64,000 nucleotides of DNA from Lojkania enalia (Eukaryota > Ascomycota > Dothideomycetes > Pleosporales): contig ML986602.1 in assembly GCA_010094045.1 (NCBI GenBank), forward strand, positions 124,001 through 188,000. The letters run 5' to 3'. The stretch's first letter is position 1, and every line of letters starts with the position of its first letter. Made by a program: the position numbers and the translations under genes. The notes below the pieces were generated by a model. The model saw nothing but the letters and a program-made list of their open reading frames with translations, searched no databases and was not told the DNA's origin. This document shows, piece after piece, positions 12,727 to 25,285 of the stretch.

Positions 12727-13202
12727 ATCCCCTCACCAAATGCGACACACAGATCAATTCCAGCCAATGGCTGCAGCGCAAGTAAAAGGATCCTTCGCAG
12801 CGAACTACCGTAGTCTTGCTTGTCTCAAATCTTTCCTCGTTTCCAAAATTTTGGCACTAGCACCGCCAAGATTTCACAACAGGGATGTGCTTATCGATAA
12901 GCTAGTTTTAGCCGCGCGAAGTGGGTGGGCGAGGGGGACCGGAGCGGCGGGCAACGTCATCGTCATACGGCATCTTCCACAATCAAGGCAGTACTACACC
13001 GCGTTACGGGGTGACCCACTACCTCAGCGTTAGACTAGCAACTATATAACCCTGCCTACATACCCCTCACAGTTAAGATCTTCTCCAACCATCACCAATC
13101 CCAGTCAAAGCATACACAAACACATCAGATACCAAGTCCAAGCATCGTTTCATACTGCAGTACCTACTTAATCACCTTCAATTGTTGTAATTAAACTTCG
13201 CC
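12727..13202. promoter_or_regulatory. divergent promoter region BMS1 / proteinase inhibitor
   Basis: 476 bp between two divergent ATGs. The half nearest the inhibitor is CA/CT-rich, as in many fungal 5' leaders. No specific site was identified. Confidence 0.5.
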
Positions 13203-13712
13203 ATGCCAACCTTCAACGTACGCCCCCATCCCCCACTCCTCTCCTCTCCATATCATACCTATTAAGATCTGCCTAGGTAACCCTCAACAAGGACGCGCCG
13301 GCCGAGAAACTCGATGCGTGAGTGCTTCCTCTGGCCCTTACAAATTCCACTTCCACACACATATATATATAATGTATGCGTGTACCATGTTGACGCGTTC
13401 TATATAGCGCAAAGAAACAAGCCGTGGACCAAGGCGGAAAGATCGTTAATGAATTCACGCTGATCAAAGGGTTTACGTACGTTTCCGCCCTCTATCCCCT
13501 TCTTCCCGTTCTCTCGGCCCTTTCCCCCTGCTCCACTCCCTTCTCTTTCATATTTCACATTTCCCCGCGGCGGCCGCGTATACTTCATGATACTGGATGT
13601 TGATGGTAATGGTGACTGGTGTAGTGTCGAGATGCCTGCAGACTCTGTATCCGCGCTGTCGTCCAACGAGCATGTTACTGTGGAGGCCGATTCGGAGGTT
13701 AAGACGCAGTAG
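13203..13712 (+). CDS. proteinase B inhibitor (I9-type, Pbi2-like)
   Basis: A tiny cytosolic inhibitor of the vacuolar subtilisin-type proteinase B, similar to the I9 propeptide; yeast Pbi2 also helps vacuole fusion. Four exons, 13203-13217, 13277-13317, 13408-13476 and 13625-13712, give 70 aa. The protein opens MPTFNVTLNKDAPAEKL, then has the conserved GGKIVNEFTLIKGFTVEMP core, then SSNEHVTVEADSEVKTQ at the end. This matches Pbi2 in length and in the IKGF/Y-T block. The first exon encodes only five residues. Intron 3 (148 nt) is long and contains an 8-bp GCGGCCGC palindrome. The gene is too short and too split to appear as a long open frame. It is divergent from BMS1. Confidence 0.85.
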
Positions 13713-14063
13713 ACGAGTGATGAGATACTTAATGATGCATAACGATACATCACCGTGGAAGTAGAATACGTTTGGTTGGATAGATTTGGACTTCAGTAAG
13801 GAAGTATCATGTGTCTGAGCTAGATAGAATGGGCTTGATGAACACCATATCATGACATGTTAAAATTTTATTTATTCATGCTTGCTTTGCATATTGCGCC
13901 AAATTCCCGCTCCAACGAACATCGACACGTTGAAGCGCACATCCCATCCCGCCGAGGCCGCTTGTACTTCAAATCTTCAGCTACTACTGGTATCAGGTCC
14001 ATTAAACGACTCCCCCCATAGTGTATTTCCCAACCACCCCCCCTCACACTTCGAATCGAACAG
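13713..14063. other. convergent 3' intergenic region
   Basis: About 350 bp between the inhibitor gene (+) and the kinase gene (-). No coding signal seen. Confidence 0.5.
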
Positions 14064-15678
14064 TTAAATCCTGATATCTCCCTCCACCCTTCCCACCCCC
14101 CTAAGACTCAAATACACGTCCGTGCCCCACCCCCACATACTCTGCACCGCAATGCCACCCCCAAAATACTCCGCATACGCCCTCCCCAACGGCAATCCAT
14201 ACCCTAAGCCCGCAAGACTATGGCCTCCCTCGCCACCAGGGCCTGAAATAGCGTTTAGCGCATCCATGCCGCTCCCACTTTTGGACGAGGCGCCGGAGAG
14301 CGTACTAGAGGCCTGCTCTTCGTTGAAAGTCGTGAAGCTGTAGTCCCATATATGGGCGTAGTTCTCCGGGGAGATGCCGCCGCCGCGGTCGCGGATGCGG
14401 ATGGTGACGCCGGGGGTACTGTGGGCGAGGGGCCGGATCTGCTCGTCAGCGGTCGGCGAGGGGGACGAGAGTTTGCCGGTGAAGCGCCGCGACGCCATGT
14501 CCGTGATGCCTTGGTCGGGGCTCTTGATTACATGGCCTGGTAAATGATTTTCGGCTTTCGATGAGCTGTTATTGCTGTTATTGTTGTTTAGTTCCTCAGG
14601 CAAGGGGGCGATAGTGACTTCAATAGGCTCGCGCTCCTTACCGTCCTCGACCGTAGCGCGGAATGCGTTTTTCAGCAGCTCAGTGATGATGTATTCGAGG
14701 TGGACGGGGACGTGTGCAAAGGCATAGTCGGGCTCGCCATTGATCACAACGTGTGGCCGGACGCCGTATTTCAGCTCACAGATCTCCCCGACAACGTTCT
14801 CACAGTGCTGGACGATTCGCGCGGGTCGGAGTCGCGTGTCTATGACGCCTACGTAGCCCGATAGCTCTTCGCCGTCTTCGTGCATCATTTCGCGATGCGG
14901 CTGGCTCGAGAAATGGAGCGCTAGGTGCTGTTCTGCGATCAATCGCGTCCCGATCCTAGCTCGCAGGTGCTCGTCTAGAAACTGCGTTACGTCGTTGGGG
15001 CTGATGTATTTCCTTGCTTCAAGGAAGCCTCGTGCTAGTATGCTGATTGTGTTGGCATGTGTTTGCACCAAATCTGCCATTACCTCCGTGAACTTAATCT
15101 CCTCCTCGAGCGTGGTGATCTCGCGTTCTGCCCATGGTAGCAGAGTTGATAGACTATGTATGTAGTTGGAATGAATCTGGGAGATGTGTGGATTCGATAC
15201 CACTATAAACGGGAGGTTGCGCAGCGACTGGATACGGTGTGCGAGGCGGGCGGGAAGAATAGACAAGGTGAAGTTCGCAGACGAGAGGAGTTGTGACGTT
15301 GTGAGCGGCGGCTTGCCATGTCTAAATCATTGAAAGACAAACTGTTAACGAGCTTCGGGCGCGGCATAGAAGTCAGGGGTACACCTACTTTACAAGGTCT
15401 GCGAGCGTGAGAGGGTGGAGAGGTAGGGTTGCTAGTCGTGCTATGTCGTGGTCGGTAACGTTCGCGGTATGGATGCAGTGCCGTCGTGGGCGCAGAAATG
15501 GCGGTGTCTTCCGGACATTTCGCGGGCAGCTTAGTCGGATGAATTGCGATTGTATTATCAGAGGCCTATGTACTTGAGCCATTGCTGCATTTACATGTCG
15601 CAAAGGCTGCTGAAACCGGGATTTAAAGAAAAGTGAAGTTTCGGTGGGGCTAGACCTGCGATAACCTCGAGCTTGCAT
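14064..15678 (-). CDS. mitochondrial PDK/BCKDK-family protein kinase
   Basis: Histidine-kinase-fold serine kinase that switches off pyruvate dehydrogenase (or branched-chain ketoacid dehydrogenase) in the mitochondrial matrix. Exons are 15678-15389 and 15321-14064 (515 aa), with a 67-nt intron. The N-terminus is Arg-rich without acidic clusters (RRHCIHTAN), as in matrix presequences. The regulatory helical domain includes LDEHLRARIGTRLIAEQHLAL. The GHKL ATPase motifs are intact: N-box ELLKNAFRATVE, G1 IRDRGGGISPE, G2 GLGYGLPLGRAYAEYFGG. Two low-complexity insertions (Asn/Ser-rich and Ser/Gly-rich) lie in the ATP-lid region, common in fungal members. An in-frame ATG at 15582 is an alternative start. 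Sequence reading does not decide between PDK and BCKDK. Confidence 0.88.
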
Positions 15679-16538
15679 GGCCTGAGCGGCGAAGGTCACA
15701 TGCACCTCTCTGCGGATGAGCCATTATATATCTCGATTTGAGGTCGTGACAAGCGTGTTTAAACATCTACAACCTCGGAACGAAGAAAAAGTAATCTTTG
15801 GCTGAGATGTACTGTGTGCTGAGTTCCATAGCGTCGGCAGCTTCCTTTCAATCGCAATCACAGATCAACGGCTAAGCTACGCCAACTTCCTAGGCACATC
15901 CCATCACCCAAAATAGCTAGAAGGTAAAAATGAATATCGTGTTTCTCTAGTTGTTGCTCTATAGAAGATGTACCAATTAAATCGCAAGCTATACAACGTT
16001 GCTGAAAGCTAAATGCTTACGATACCACGTGGAAGGACGAGCCTAGATAACCGACCGCCTATTATATCTATTAGTAATATCTAGAAGGCGGAACTATAAT
16101 TAAAAGAAATAATGATCTAAACCCTCTTTTAAAATTGTGTCTTTCATAGTGAGATATGGGTCTTACAGCAGCTTTCCGCTAACCCAAGGTTGAGATGACA
16201 ATGGGCTGCACGTGACTAGACTTTCACGCCTAACTTAGGCAGAGAGAATCATCCAGAAATGTTTGAAGACTATAGAGTAGATTAAAGAACAAAGAAATCC
16301 TGGTATCTTAATTAGCAAATAGGAAGAAATCTTGAAGTAATTCATATCTATTTCTATCTCAAAAGAAATATGTCTAAACACACCTGCGCAGGGCATGGTT
16401 TTGGTATCCTGACGCCATCCATGATCCTCTACCCATTAACGTCGTAGGCCTACATCTGTGTGTTATCCTAAAACAGGGCCTCTCAATGCAATTCGATAGA
16501 CATAACAAAGAAAATACTTTTCATCACATAGCATCCGT
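15679..16538. other. intergenic, partly AT-rich
   Basis: The stretch at about 15900-16380 is strongly AT-rich and stop-dense, resembling mutated repeat DNA, but no transposon feature remains recognisable. Confidence 0.4.
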
Positions 16539-19500
16539 TCAATCATCCTCATCCGAGAAGACCTCCTCACCACGCTTCCTTCGGGCCATCCTTTCCTTCT
16601 TCTTCTTGCGCATTTCGGAGCTACATAATAGTCAAATTGACGTTCAATGTATAGATGGCGGGAATGGTGCTTACCTAGTGAGCTTCTTCTTCTTGCCGCC
16701 GCCCTCAATCTTGTTACCCATAGCGTCGAACTTCTCCTCTTCCTCACCCTTCTCGGCGAGACGAGGGCCAGAACCCTGACCCTGGACCCAGTTGTGTCCG
16801 GAAGGAGTCATCTTACCGTCCATGACAGCCCAGACTTCCTCGGTCAAGTCCTTGGTGAACTCGGCTGAGTGGGTGATAATAATTACACCACCCTCGAAAG
16901 CCTTCAGAGCCTTGGACAAGGCACCGAGGGAGTCACGGTCGAGGTAGTTAGTAGGCTCGTCGAGAACGATCAAGTGTGGGCGTTGCCATGTGCATGCAGC
17001 AAGGACAACCTTGACACGCTGGCCACCAGAGAGACCACGCATACGGGAGTGGGAGACCAATTCGGCATCAAGACCAAAGTTGGCGCAGTGGGCTTCAATC
17101 TCCTTTCGGACCAGAGGACGGAACTGACCGCTAGCAAGTGCCTCCTTCTGATCAACCTCAGCAACCATCTTAGCGTGGGAGGCAAGGATCTCGCCTCGGG
17201 GGATCCAGGCATTATCGGCAGTCATCATAGGCGTCCACCTCTCGTTCTTCATTCCAACGTTCTCACCGAGGGCGAACGAGCACTCATATTCGTAAGAGTT
17301 CTTGAATTTCCTACGCGAGTGAATACCAATGACACGTCGGGAAGTACCATCAATCTTGTAGATCTTGTCCATAGCCTTCTCATCCTCCTCGGTGACGATC
17401 TTGTTGGCACGGTCCATGGTCTCACGGTCCTCACCAGTCTGGAAACGCCACTGAATGTACTCGGAAGGAGTCTTGTCCAAGTGGTGGTCGATGTGGGCGA
17501 AAGCGTGCTGCTTGATGTAGGCGATACGGATGTTCTCGTGCTGGTAGATCTCACCAGCCGTGGGAATGAGTTCACCAGTCAAGACATTGACGAGAGTAGA
17601 TTTGCCGGCACCATTGGGACCAATGACAGCAATGCGGGAACCGAGCGAGCACTGGAAGGTAATGTCGGAGATCTGAGGCTTGGAGGTACCAGGGTACTGG
17701 AAGCTCATATTGGTAACACGAACGATGGCCTTGGCCTTGGTCTTAACACCCTCGAGGAAACCGGGCTCAGGGAACTTGAACTCCAACTCAGAAGCGCCGA
17801 GCTCGTGGTAGGATTTGGCGGATGGCACACGCCTAACGAACTCGGACAAGTTACCCTTGTAACGCTTTAGCTTGAAGCGCTCGTAATGAATGACATGCTG
17901 AATGACGTTGTCCAAGAACTTGCTGTCATGCGAGATGACAATAGAGGTGCATGGAGAGTTGATAAGGTAGTCTTCAAGCCACTTAACGTTCTTCACGTCC
18001 AAATGGTTAGTTGGCTCGTCAAGAAGGAGAATGTCAGGCTCCTCGAACACCGCACGGGCAAGAGCAAGCTTCATCTTCCAACCACCGGAGAGGGAAGTAA
18101 TGGGAGCACCGAGCTGCTCCTTGACGAAGCCGAACTCGACGAGCTTGTCCTCGACTTCGTTCTGAGGCTTGCTAATGCCGACGGCAGCCAACTTCTTCAT
18201 AGTCCACTCAATGACGGTCTGCTCGGTATCGGCGGAGTCGAGATCGTGCTCAACGTAGACAGTCTTGACCTCGCTCTGCTTGGGAAAGCCCTCAACCTGC
18301 TCGTTGTTGATGGCACGCATGAGAGTAGTCTTGCCGGATCCGTTAGGACCAAGGAGACCGTAACGCTGACCTCGCTTGAGACGAAGGTGAGTCTGGTTTA
18401 GAAGGATTTTGGCACCATAGGCCAAATTGAATGTGCAGTTGCAGAGGTCCTCACCCTCTTCCTCATCGGGCTCGGGAACATCCTCCGCTTCGGCACCCGG
18501 GACGGATCTCTTGCGGAGGGCATCAACAACGCTCTTGGCGTCATCCTCGCCGATGATGGCGCCAACGAATGGGCCAACATTGCTCTGCCAACTAATCGAT
18601 TCGTAATCCTTCTCATCGATGAGTTGGCCACCAATAGCGCCAATGTAGTTGACAATGGGGTCGAATTTAGCGTCAACCTTGTGCTTAGAGGGAATGACAG
18701 CCTTGAGGTTGCCAGCGATGGTGGCGATGTCGCCAGCCTTCGAAAGTTCAGGAATCTTGCCGTCCTTGACATCACCGACGCGGATGAGGGTGTCGAGACC
18801 CTGACGGGTCTTCTCACGGGCTTCAGGGTCAGCGAGTGTGTCGAAGTTCTTCTCGAGAGCGGGCATCAGTTTGGGCAAAAAAGCGGCGACAATCTGGGGG
18901 TCTTCGACAAGCTTGCACATGTTGTCAATAATGACGGCAGACTTTCGCTTGATAGCAGTCTCACGCTCGACAAGACCACGCTCAAGAAGGGGAACCATGA
19001 TGGCAAGGGTTGGCTCGTGCACATCGGTGACGAAAGTGGTAGCACCGAGAAGGTGGACAGTCTCCGGGACGTTTTCGGGCTTCGCGATACACTTGATCAG
19101 CTCGGGAATGAAGCGCTCGATATCCTTGTTAGAGATCAAGGCGCAGATCTTCTCCATCGTGGCGTAGGCAGCCTTCTTGACTTCAGGCTTGGTATCCCAC
19201 ATAGCACCGGACACGACAGGAATCAGGTCGGGGACGCGGAAGGCGGTTTGAGCAGGGGCATTCTTGCAGAGGATCTCGATGCACTTGAGGTCGGTCATCT
19301 TCTCGGGCCATTTCTGGGCATTCTCCAAGGAGTGTGCGAGGTGAGGGATGATGGCCTTGACGGCGTTGGCGTTGGACGCCTCGACAATGGCCTCGGAGGC
19401 GGTCTGGGCGGCGACCTTAACGGAGCTCATCTTGTCGCCGACAGCGGCCAGCGTGTTAGGCAGCATGGAGACGAGGTAAGGCTCCACGGCGGGAGAGACG

Positions 19501-19852
19501 TTGGCGTGCTGTGCAATAGCACGGATGGCGTCGAGCGCACGCTCGCGGGCGACGGCATCCTTCTTGTTGCCAAGCTGCTTCTTTAGCAATTCGAAAGCCC
19601 TGCAAATTTGTAAGTCGACTAGCGAATTTGAAGACTTAGAGGCAATTGAACGTACTTTGTGGGCGCGTCTGCCTCTTCGATATCGCCGTTGATCAGGGAG
19701 GCAATATCTAGTGAAGCGGCGTTGATCTCATCCTGGCTCTTGGAGATAGTAAGTCGCTTGAGGAGCTCCTCGAGTACCTTGACGGATTTGGAGTTCTCCG
19801 ACTTGACGGTCGAAGCTGTGTGGGGAGCGGCGGACGTTGCTGCGGGTGCCAT
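16539..19852 (-). CDS. translation elongation factor 3 (eEF3)
   Basis: Fungal cytosolic ABC-F-like ATPase needed at every elongation cycle to release E-site tRNA. Exons are 19852-19656, 19599-16675 and 16620-16539 (1067 aa). An N-terminal HEAT-repeat region is followed by a four-helix bundle and two ABC cassettes. ABC1 has GPNGSGKTT near residue 482, then [14 protein letters not shown] and [14 protein letters not shown]2 has GPNGAGKST near 726, a chromodomain-like insertion, then [13 protein letters not shown] and [10 protein letters not shown]. The C-terminus is poly-basic ([18 protein letters not shown]), as in yeast Yef3. Exon 3 encodes just the last 27 residues. Several long antisense frames overlap this gene as codon-bias shadows. 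Confidence 0.97.
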
Positions 19853-22435
19853 CTCTGCTGCTGCTTGTGTGAAATTTCTTTGTAGGAGTTAAGGTGGGTG
19901 GTGGGGTGCGTAGCGGGCGGCCAGTAGCGACCGAAAAGCTGAAAGACAGGGAAAATCTATCCGGGGTATCAGAAAGCGTGCACACGCAGCGGCAGCACCT
20001 GCGTCCTTCTATGAAGATGCGAAGACCTGAAACAGAGAAAGAAAAAGCCCACGATCGGGAGAAAGTGAGGGGGGACAGTGTAGGCGGACGTTGGAGGGGC
20101 GACGGGCCTTTTAAGGTTGTGCACAAAAAAATTCTGGCGTAGGGGCAGGGATTCGGTAAGCGTCAGCCGCTAAGATAGCACGGACCACACTCTGCCGGCC
20201 CTCGCCCTGCCCAACAATTCGCCCACACAAAATATCGCTGATTTCAGTCGTCAATCATCGAACCGTCTTCCTTCGCCTCTCCGCCCGGACAGCCCTTCTA
20301 TGAATCTCGACGCCCGAGAATGCTCTACTACTCCAGTTACTAATAATGCCCGGCGATAGATGATGCTACTAGGGTGCCGGCGCGCTCGGCGAAACACTTG
20401 GGCTGGGGGCACGTTGCGAAACTCCAAAATCTATTTGTGGCAATATGAGATTCGCAGGACTTGCTGACCGCCTTCTTGACAGTCCAACCCCGGGTCTTGA
20501 TTATGCGCAGGGACGCCGCCAATCTCGAGTCGGCACTGCCACGGCGGCCTATTTGGTCCGTGACTCTACGACCTTACTTTTGTAGGACACGTATGGTATA
20601 GTACATATTCTCTACCGGAACATTTTCGCCAGCCCCATCATTATAATACCTATACTCCGTACAATGAAGATGGCCTTTTTTGCAGGCGTAATACCATGGT
20701 GGGTAACAATGCGGATGGCTTATCATACGATTCTACTCCTTGATGGCAAGTATTATTGCCTCTGCCTTCTCTACTCACCTGGTAATCGCAGACTTCGCAG
20801 CCCGCCCTGATGATCTCTGCGCTACGGCCCCAAATAGAGGCTCCAGACTTGTTATCCATGTACATCCCGGTCGTGCCGAAGTATCCTCAATACGCTTTTA
20901 GGCGCTTCCGGTACTTTCGCCACCTCTCCGACCACCCCAAGCTAAGGTATCAAAGATGAAACCAGCGTTAGAATCATCGCATCAAACACAGCCCAATAGG
21001 GCCAGACAGAAATCTTCCGAGCAAAACCCTTTGTTGCCGCGCTTAGCAATGTCCTTCCAGCCCTTACTCCCCGAGAAACTGCGGTGAGGCAAAGTCGCAG
21101 AAAAAGCCATCCGGCGCTGCATGAACATGGAGCTTTCCTATCGGGGACTAGCCTTCATGCAAGGATATCAATCCAGCGAACCATCCATTTCAGCACGTTC
21201 CCGACATCTACATTCGCCCATCCAAACCATCATCGGCTGAAATGGATTTCTCAATTTCATTAGTCGTCTGGTGTCTGTGCTGCCCACAAGGCCAAAAAAA
21301 AAAAAAAATCTTACTCCTTGTCTTCAACCCGTTACCGCCTCTGCCAGTGTAGGGAGTCCAGGAGCGGAAGATTTGGTTTAGCATCCATGAGATTAACCTC
21401 CAGTATGCTCCAGGACACTCTTAAGGTAAAAGTCTCACACGCTCGCCGCCCCATGTTGAGTTGTAGTATGCATCCAATCCTTTCTTTGGCTTCTCGCTAG
21501 CGACGCATGTGCCCACGGGCCGTCCCTGGCTGGTAGCACTGCTCACAGAGCAGCTTGTTCATCAGCATGCGCTCAGAACCTTTCTCCACAACTTATCGAC
21601 TTCCCCCAGATTTCTCCGCACTGTCAGCAGTCTCCGCATTACGCTTGTACGGATTAGTATGCACAGCGGTGTGACGTGCATGAGGCGCGCTCGGTGCCAT
21701 TGCTTGTCATCACCTCGGAGAGAGCCCACTGCAAATTTTGTGACCCTTGCACTTGCGCGTACAATCTCATAGTCTAGTCACAGATTTTGTATCTACCATA
21801 CTCCCTAATTACTTTATTGCTCCCTCGTTCATTCTAATTTAGCCTAGACTAACTCACAAGCTCAGTCAACACTATGTCCCTTCTCTCGTTGCTTTCCAGC
21901 TTCACGGCATATACTCGCCAGATAGTTACTTCATACTCTCGCAAATATATCTATCAGTATCTTTAATATTCTCAGCTGGCCTATACCTTTCATTTAGCGA
22001 TCTATCTCGCGGCACCTCATTTCGGCGACTCCACCCGCCCATTCATCCTAACTACGCCAGCTTTACGCACCTATTTATTATCGAACCATCCCTATTTATT
22101 AATCACTAGTTTTCCATCGCTTTGGAGCCCTCCAACATATTAACAATCACAAGTGTCCATACCATCCGGTAAATGACAAGGAGCCGACTACGGCATCCTA
22201 AAACAATACGTCCTTCTAATTAATCATAGCACGTGTTTTAGTTTCAAGATCAAGAATGCATAACTAATCGCATAGGCTCGAAAGGGAGAAAATGAGCGCA
22301 AATAAAGCATGATCCATGCAGATGGGGGCATGCGGTGTTACCAATTAGAGAGAAGAAGACTAGGACTGCAAGCAACGAACACACCAAAGTCGATGGCGCT
22401 ATTGATCTTTTGAATTAGTAAATGGATTTAATAAT
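19853..22435. other. long upstream region of eEF3
   Basis: About 2.6 kb between eEF3 and the ADP-ribosylglycohydrolase, both on the minus strand. It is moderately GC-rich near eEF3 and has an A15 tract at about 21294-21308. No frame resembles a known protein. It probably holds the eEF3 promoter and leader, possibly with an untranslated exon. Confidence 0.4.
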
Positions 22436-24041
22436 CTACTTCTTGAACCAGCCGGCCAACCCCTTTCCCTGGTTCTTCTTTCTCTCCCTTTCTTCCATCT
22501 CCTTTCTCTCCTTGTCGCGCAGTAATATCATATGGAGCAATTCATAATCCCTCTTCTCTAACTCTTCCCTACTCATGAGACCCTTCCCGCCATCCGGTGC
22601 TTCATCGCTTTCGTAATCTATCTGGCCGTCCACTACTCCCAACGCCTTCGTCATGCGCTCAACCTTGGACATAAGCCATTCCTTATGGGCAAGCCCGTTT
22701 GACCAGTGGGCAGGCAAATTAGAATAGCCAAGCCAAGCACCAAGAAGCGCTCCAGCTGCCGCGCCATTCGTGTCTGAGTCGCCGCCTTCCATAATGAGAT
22801 CCGTCATCAGATATTCAAACAGCGTATTCGCTGGAATCAGCGTCTTTCTCGTAGCCCGAATACCAAGTCGCAAAGTAAGGATAGCAGAGCCGAGGCACTT
22901 ATACACGTACCCCATTTCCTTCGAGCTATCCAACTGCAGTTGCTCCATATCCTTGGCATACACATGGTGCTCGAACTCCTTACGATCAAGATGGCGCTTA
23001 ATCTCCCATTCAGTGAGCTCGGTGTCGAGCCCAGGGTTCATGAGCGCAGGCTGGGAAAGTACCCAATCATACGCCCGCTCAATCGCCGCATCAACATGCG
23101 ACTCATCCAAGATTTCGCCACGCAATATCCCACGAATAAGTCCGACAGAAATACAACACGAGACGACGCAACGCGGATCTACATGCGTCGTGCGCCCCAT
23201 ATCCGCAGCAATCCTCCACGTCTCTTCCTCGTTCAAACCAAGGCAAAGCACGCCAATAGGGTGCGTGCGCATAAGGCTACCGTTTGGAGCTACATGGCGG
23301 GCCGTTTTAATCCAGCGTTTAATAGCCGTGTCGGCGGGATCCTTGAGATAGTCCGGGTTGGTGACGACGGAGCCGACAAGGGCGCCAATGCCGCATGGCG
23401 GCCTGTCGAGCGCGCGGAGACCCTGCTCGATCCAGATTTGGAGTCGCTGGGCGAAGTCTTGAGGTAGGTTGGTGAAGTTGTTGGGGGAATGGTGGTTATG
23501 GAGGAAAGAGAGCAAGATTAGGAGGGCTTGGTCTGTGTCGTCGGTCCAAGCACAATATTCGAAGCGATCTACACAAATGCATTAATTTTCGAACATATAA
23601 AAAACCCCATGAAGAAAATAGAGATAAGAGAAAAGGCCTTTCACAGATCTTAACGAGCTAAGGATCAACCAAGCGCGACCAACTCCTCGCCCCCATCCAC
23701 AAATCACAATCCCTTAACCCTTATACCCTCACAACAAGAAAAAAAAAAAAAAAAGTTGAATTTGACAACATACTCCTATGGCTATCACAACACCATTCTG
23801 TAACCGGCTCCACCAGCCTAAAACCCCTGTTCCCATACACCTCCCCACAAACCCGCTTCGGCAGGAACTCAGTATACAAACCGATTGTGTCGCCAAGCGC
23901 AGAGCCCAGCACACATCCGTAGATCTTGCTAAGGACGGTGTGTCTAACGAACGGATGCAGAGACAGGAATGCGTGATCCGGGGCATGTTTTTGTGTGGGG
24001 GAAGGGGAGGAGGGGCGGGAGATGTGGACGAAGTCGGTCAT
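22436..24041 (-). CDS. ADP-ribosylglycohydrolase (DraG/ARH family)
   Basis: Metal-dependent hydrolase that removes ADP-ribose from proteins or related metabolites; the fungal substrate is unknown. Exons are 24041-23774 and 23568-22436 (466 aa). The 205-nt intron has a gtatgt donor and contains a pyrimidine/poly(T) run on the coding strand. Metal-binding motifs are intact: ALGDTIG near the N-terminus, WTDDTDQ just after the splice join, and GGDSDTNGA in the C-terminal half. Joining at DSHR|N|RFEYCAWTDDTDQ restores the usual family block. The tail is charged and ends in GKGLAGWFKK. No membrane or targeting signal is seen. Confidence 0.9.
23739..23754. repeat. A16 homopolymer in the ARH intron
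   Basis: Read directly; on the coding strand it is a T-run about 20 nt inside the donor. Confidence 0.85.
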
Positions 24042-24492
24042 GGTAGATACGTAGATATTGGATTACGGAGGGATGGTAATTAATAATTATTACTAGATAA
24101 CGTTGATTTTTTGGAATTTTTGAGGGGAGGTGCTTTTCGTTTTCGGCAGTGAGGGTGCCACACGTATATGCGATGTGGAAGCCTAGAGCTAGGGATAGAA
24201 AGTGGCTGGCTGCGCTTGGCGCGGCTGCGCTATTGTGATGTTTCGTATTCGCGTAGCGGGAGGTTATTTGGGATGTTAGGTTGGGTTGGGTTGGGTTTAT
24301 TTGTAGGAGATGAAATTTACATGTGTATGCGGTTGAAAATTATACGATTGGTCAAAACAAGGCATCTTCGTCTTGCTGAACCTTCTATCTCGCGTCTACC
24401 TCACCTGATTCCATCACTCAAATCGAAATATCCCCAGTCTGCGACAAGCGTGCAGGCATCCAACACAATGCGCATCTTAATATTCACCAGGG

Positions 24493-24594
24493 AAAAAAAA
24501 AAAAAAAAAAAAAAAATTTAAAAAAAAAAAAAACAAAACACCTAGCAATGACAAAATGCGAAGGATATAACGCAAAAAAAAAAAAAAAAAAAAA
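24493..24594. repeat. paired poly(A) tracts (A24, A14 and A21)
   Basis: Three A-runs within about 100 bp, read directly. No target-site duplication was noticed. Confidence 0.85.
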
Positions 24595-25046
24595 GAGCTC
24601 CCAAACCGTGTCCTTTCTTCAAGCGGCTTGATGACGCGTTCTTTACGATCCGGTAATCTAGGCAGACGTACGAATGTTGCGATGTTTGGTGGGTACGGTA
24701 TATCTGGCTTTGACTTGAGAGCGAAAAAATGGTTGCCTGTGGTCGGGACGTGCGGAGGTGATCAGTCTACTAGTATTATGGATATTTTGGTCAAATTTCC
24801 CCTTGATTTTACCTGTAGCTTTATAAATGCAGACGATAAACTCTCTCTTCCCGTGTTCAGAATTTAGAGGTCGAATGTAGTGGTGATAAGATACTAACAT
24901 CCAGCCTTGACGTTTTACGTCCGTATATATACATGCAAAGCACAGAAGTCCTTCGACGTAAGTCCAAACCCCATCATTTAGCAAATCCTCCTCCTCCTAA
25001 ACCCCACCTTACCGACAGCAACTCGGAAAACGGGAAAGCTCTAGTT

Positions 25047-25285
25047 TTAGTTCCCATTACCGTTCCCCTTACCCCTAGGATGAGCCTCGGACTCGGCTTC
25101 GGCCATAGTTTTGCGGCGCTTGTTGTTGCTGTTGCTCTTACCGCGGTGATATGGCGATGGAGCATGTCTGTTGTTCTTGCCTCTACCCTTGCCTTTGTAG
25201 TGGGGCGCGGCTTCGGGAGCAGCGGCGCGAATGGGAAGCGAGTTGACGATGTTGGGGGGATAAACGCGCTGCTCCCCTTGGCCTA
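25047..25285 (-). other. possible terminal exon, basic K/R/N/G-rich
   Basis: On the minus strand an open stretch reads QGEQRVYPPNIVNSLPIR, then a tract rich in Lys, Gly, Arg and Asn, then RRKTMAEAESEAHPRGKG and a stop at 25047. An acceptor-like tctag directly precedes it. The composition looks like a disordered RNA-binding tail, but no credible upstream exon was found. A plus-strand frame (24933-25286) covers the same bases; at most one is real. Confidence 0.2.

Noticed and set aside
16869..17870. 333-codon plus-strand frame
   Set aside because: Lies wholly antisense to eEF3; Leu/Gly/Val-rich shadow of strongly biased codons.
18624..19586. 320-codon plus-strand frame
   Set aside because: Antisense shadow of the eEF3 HEAT-repeat region; no ATG context or motif.
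21714..21721. NirA-like octamer CCTCGGAG upstream of eEF3
   Set aside because: Expected by chance; no nitrate gene nearby.
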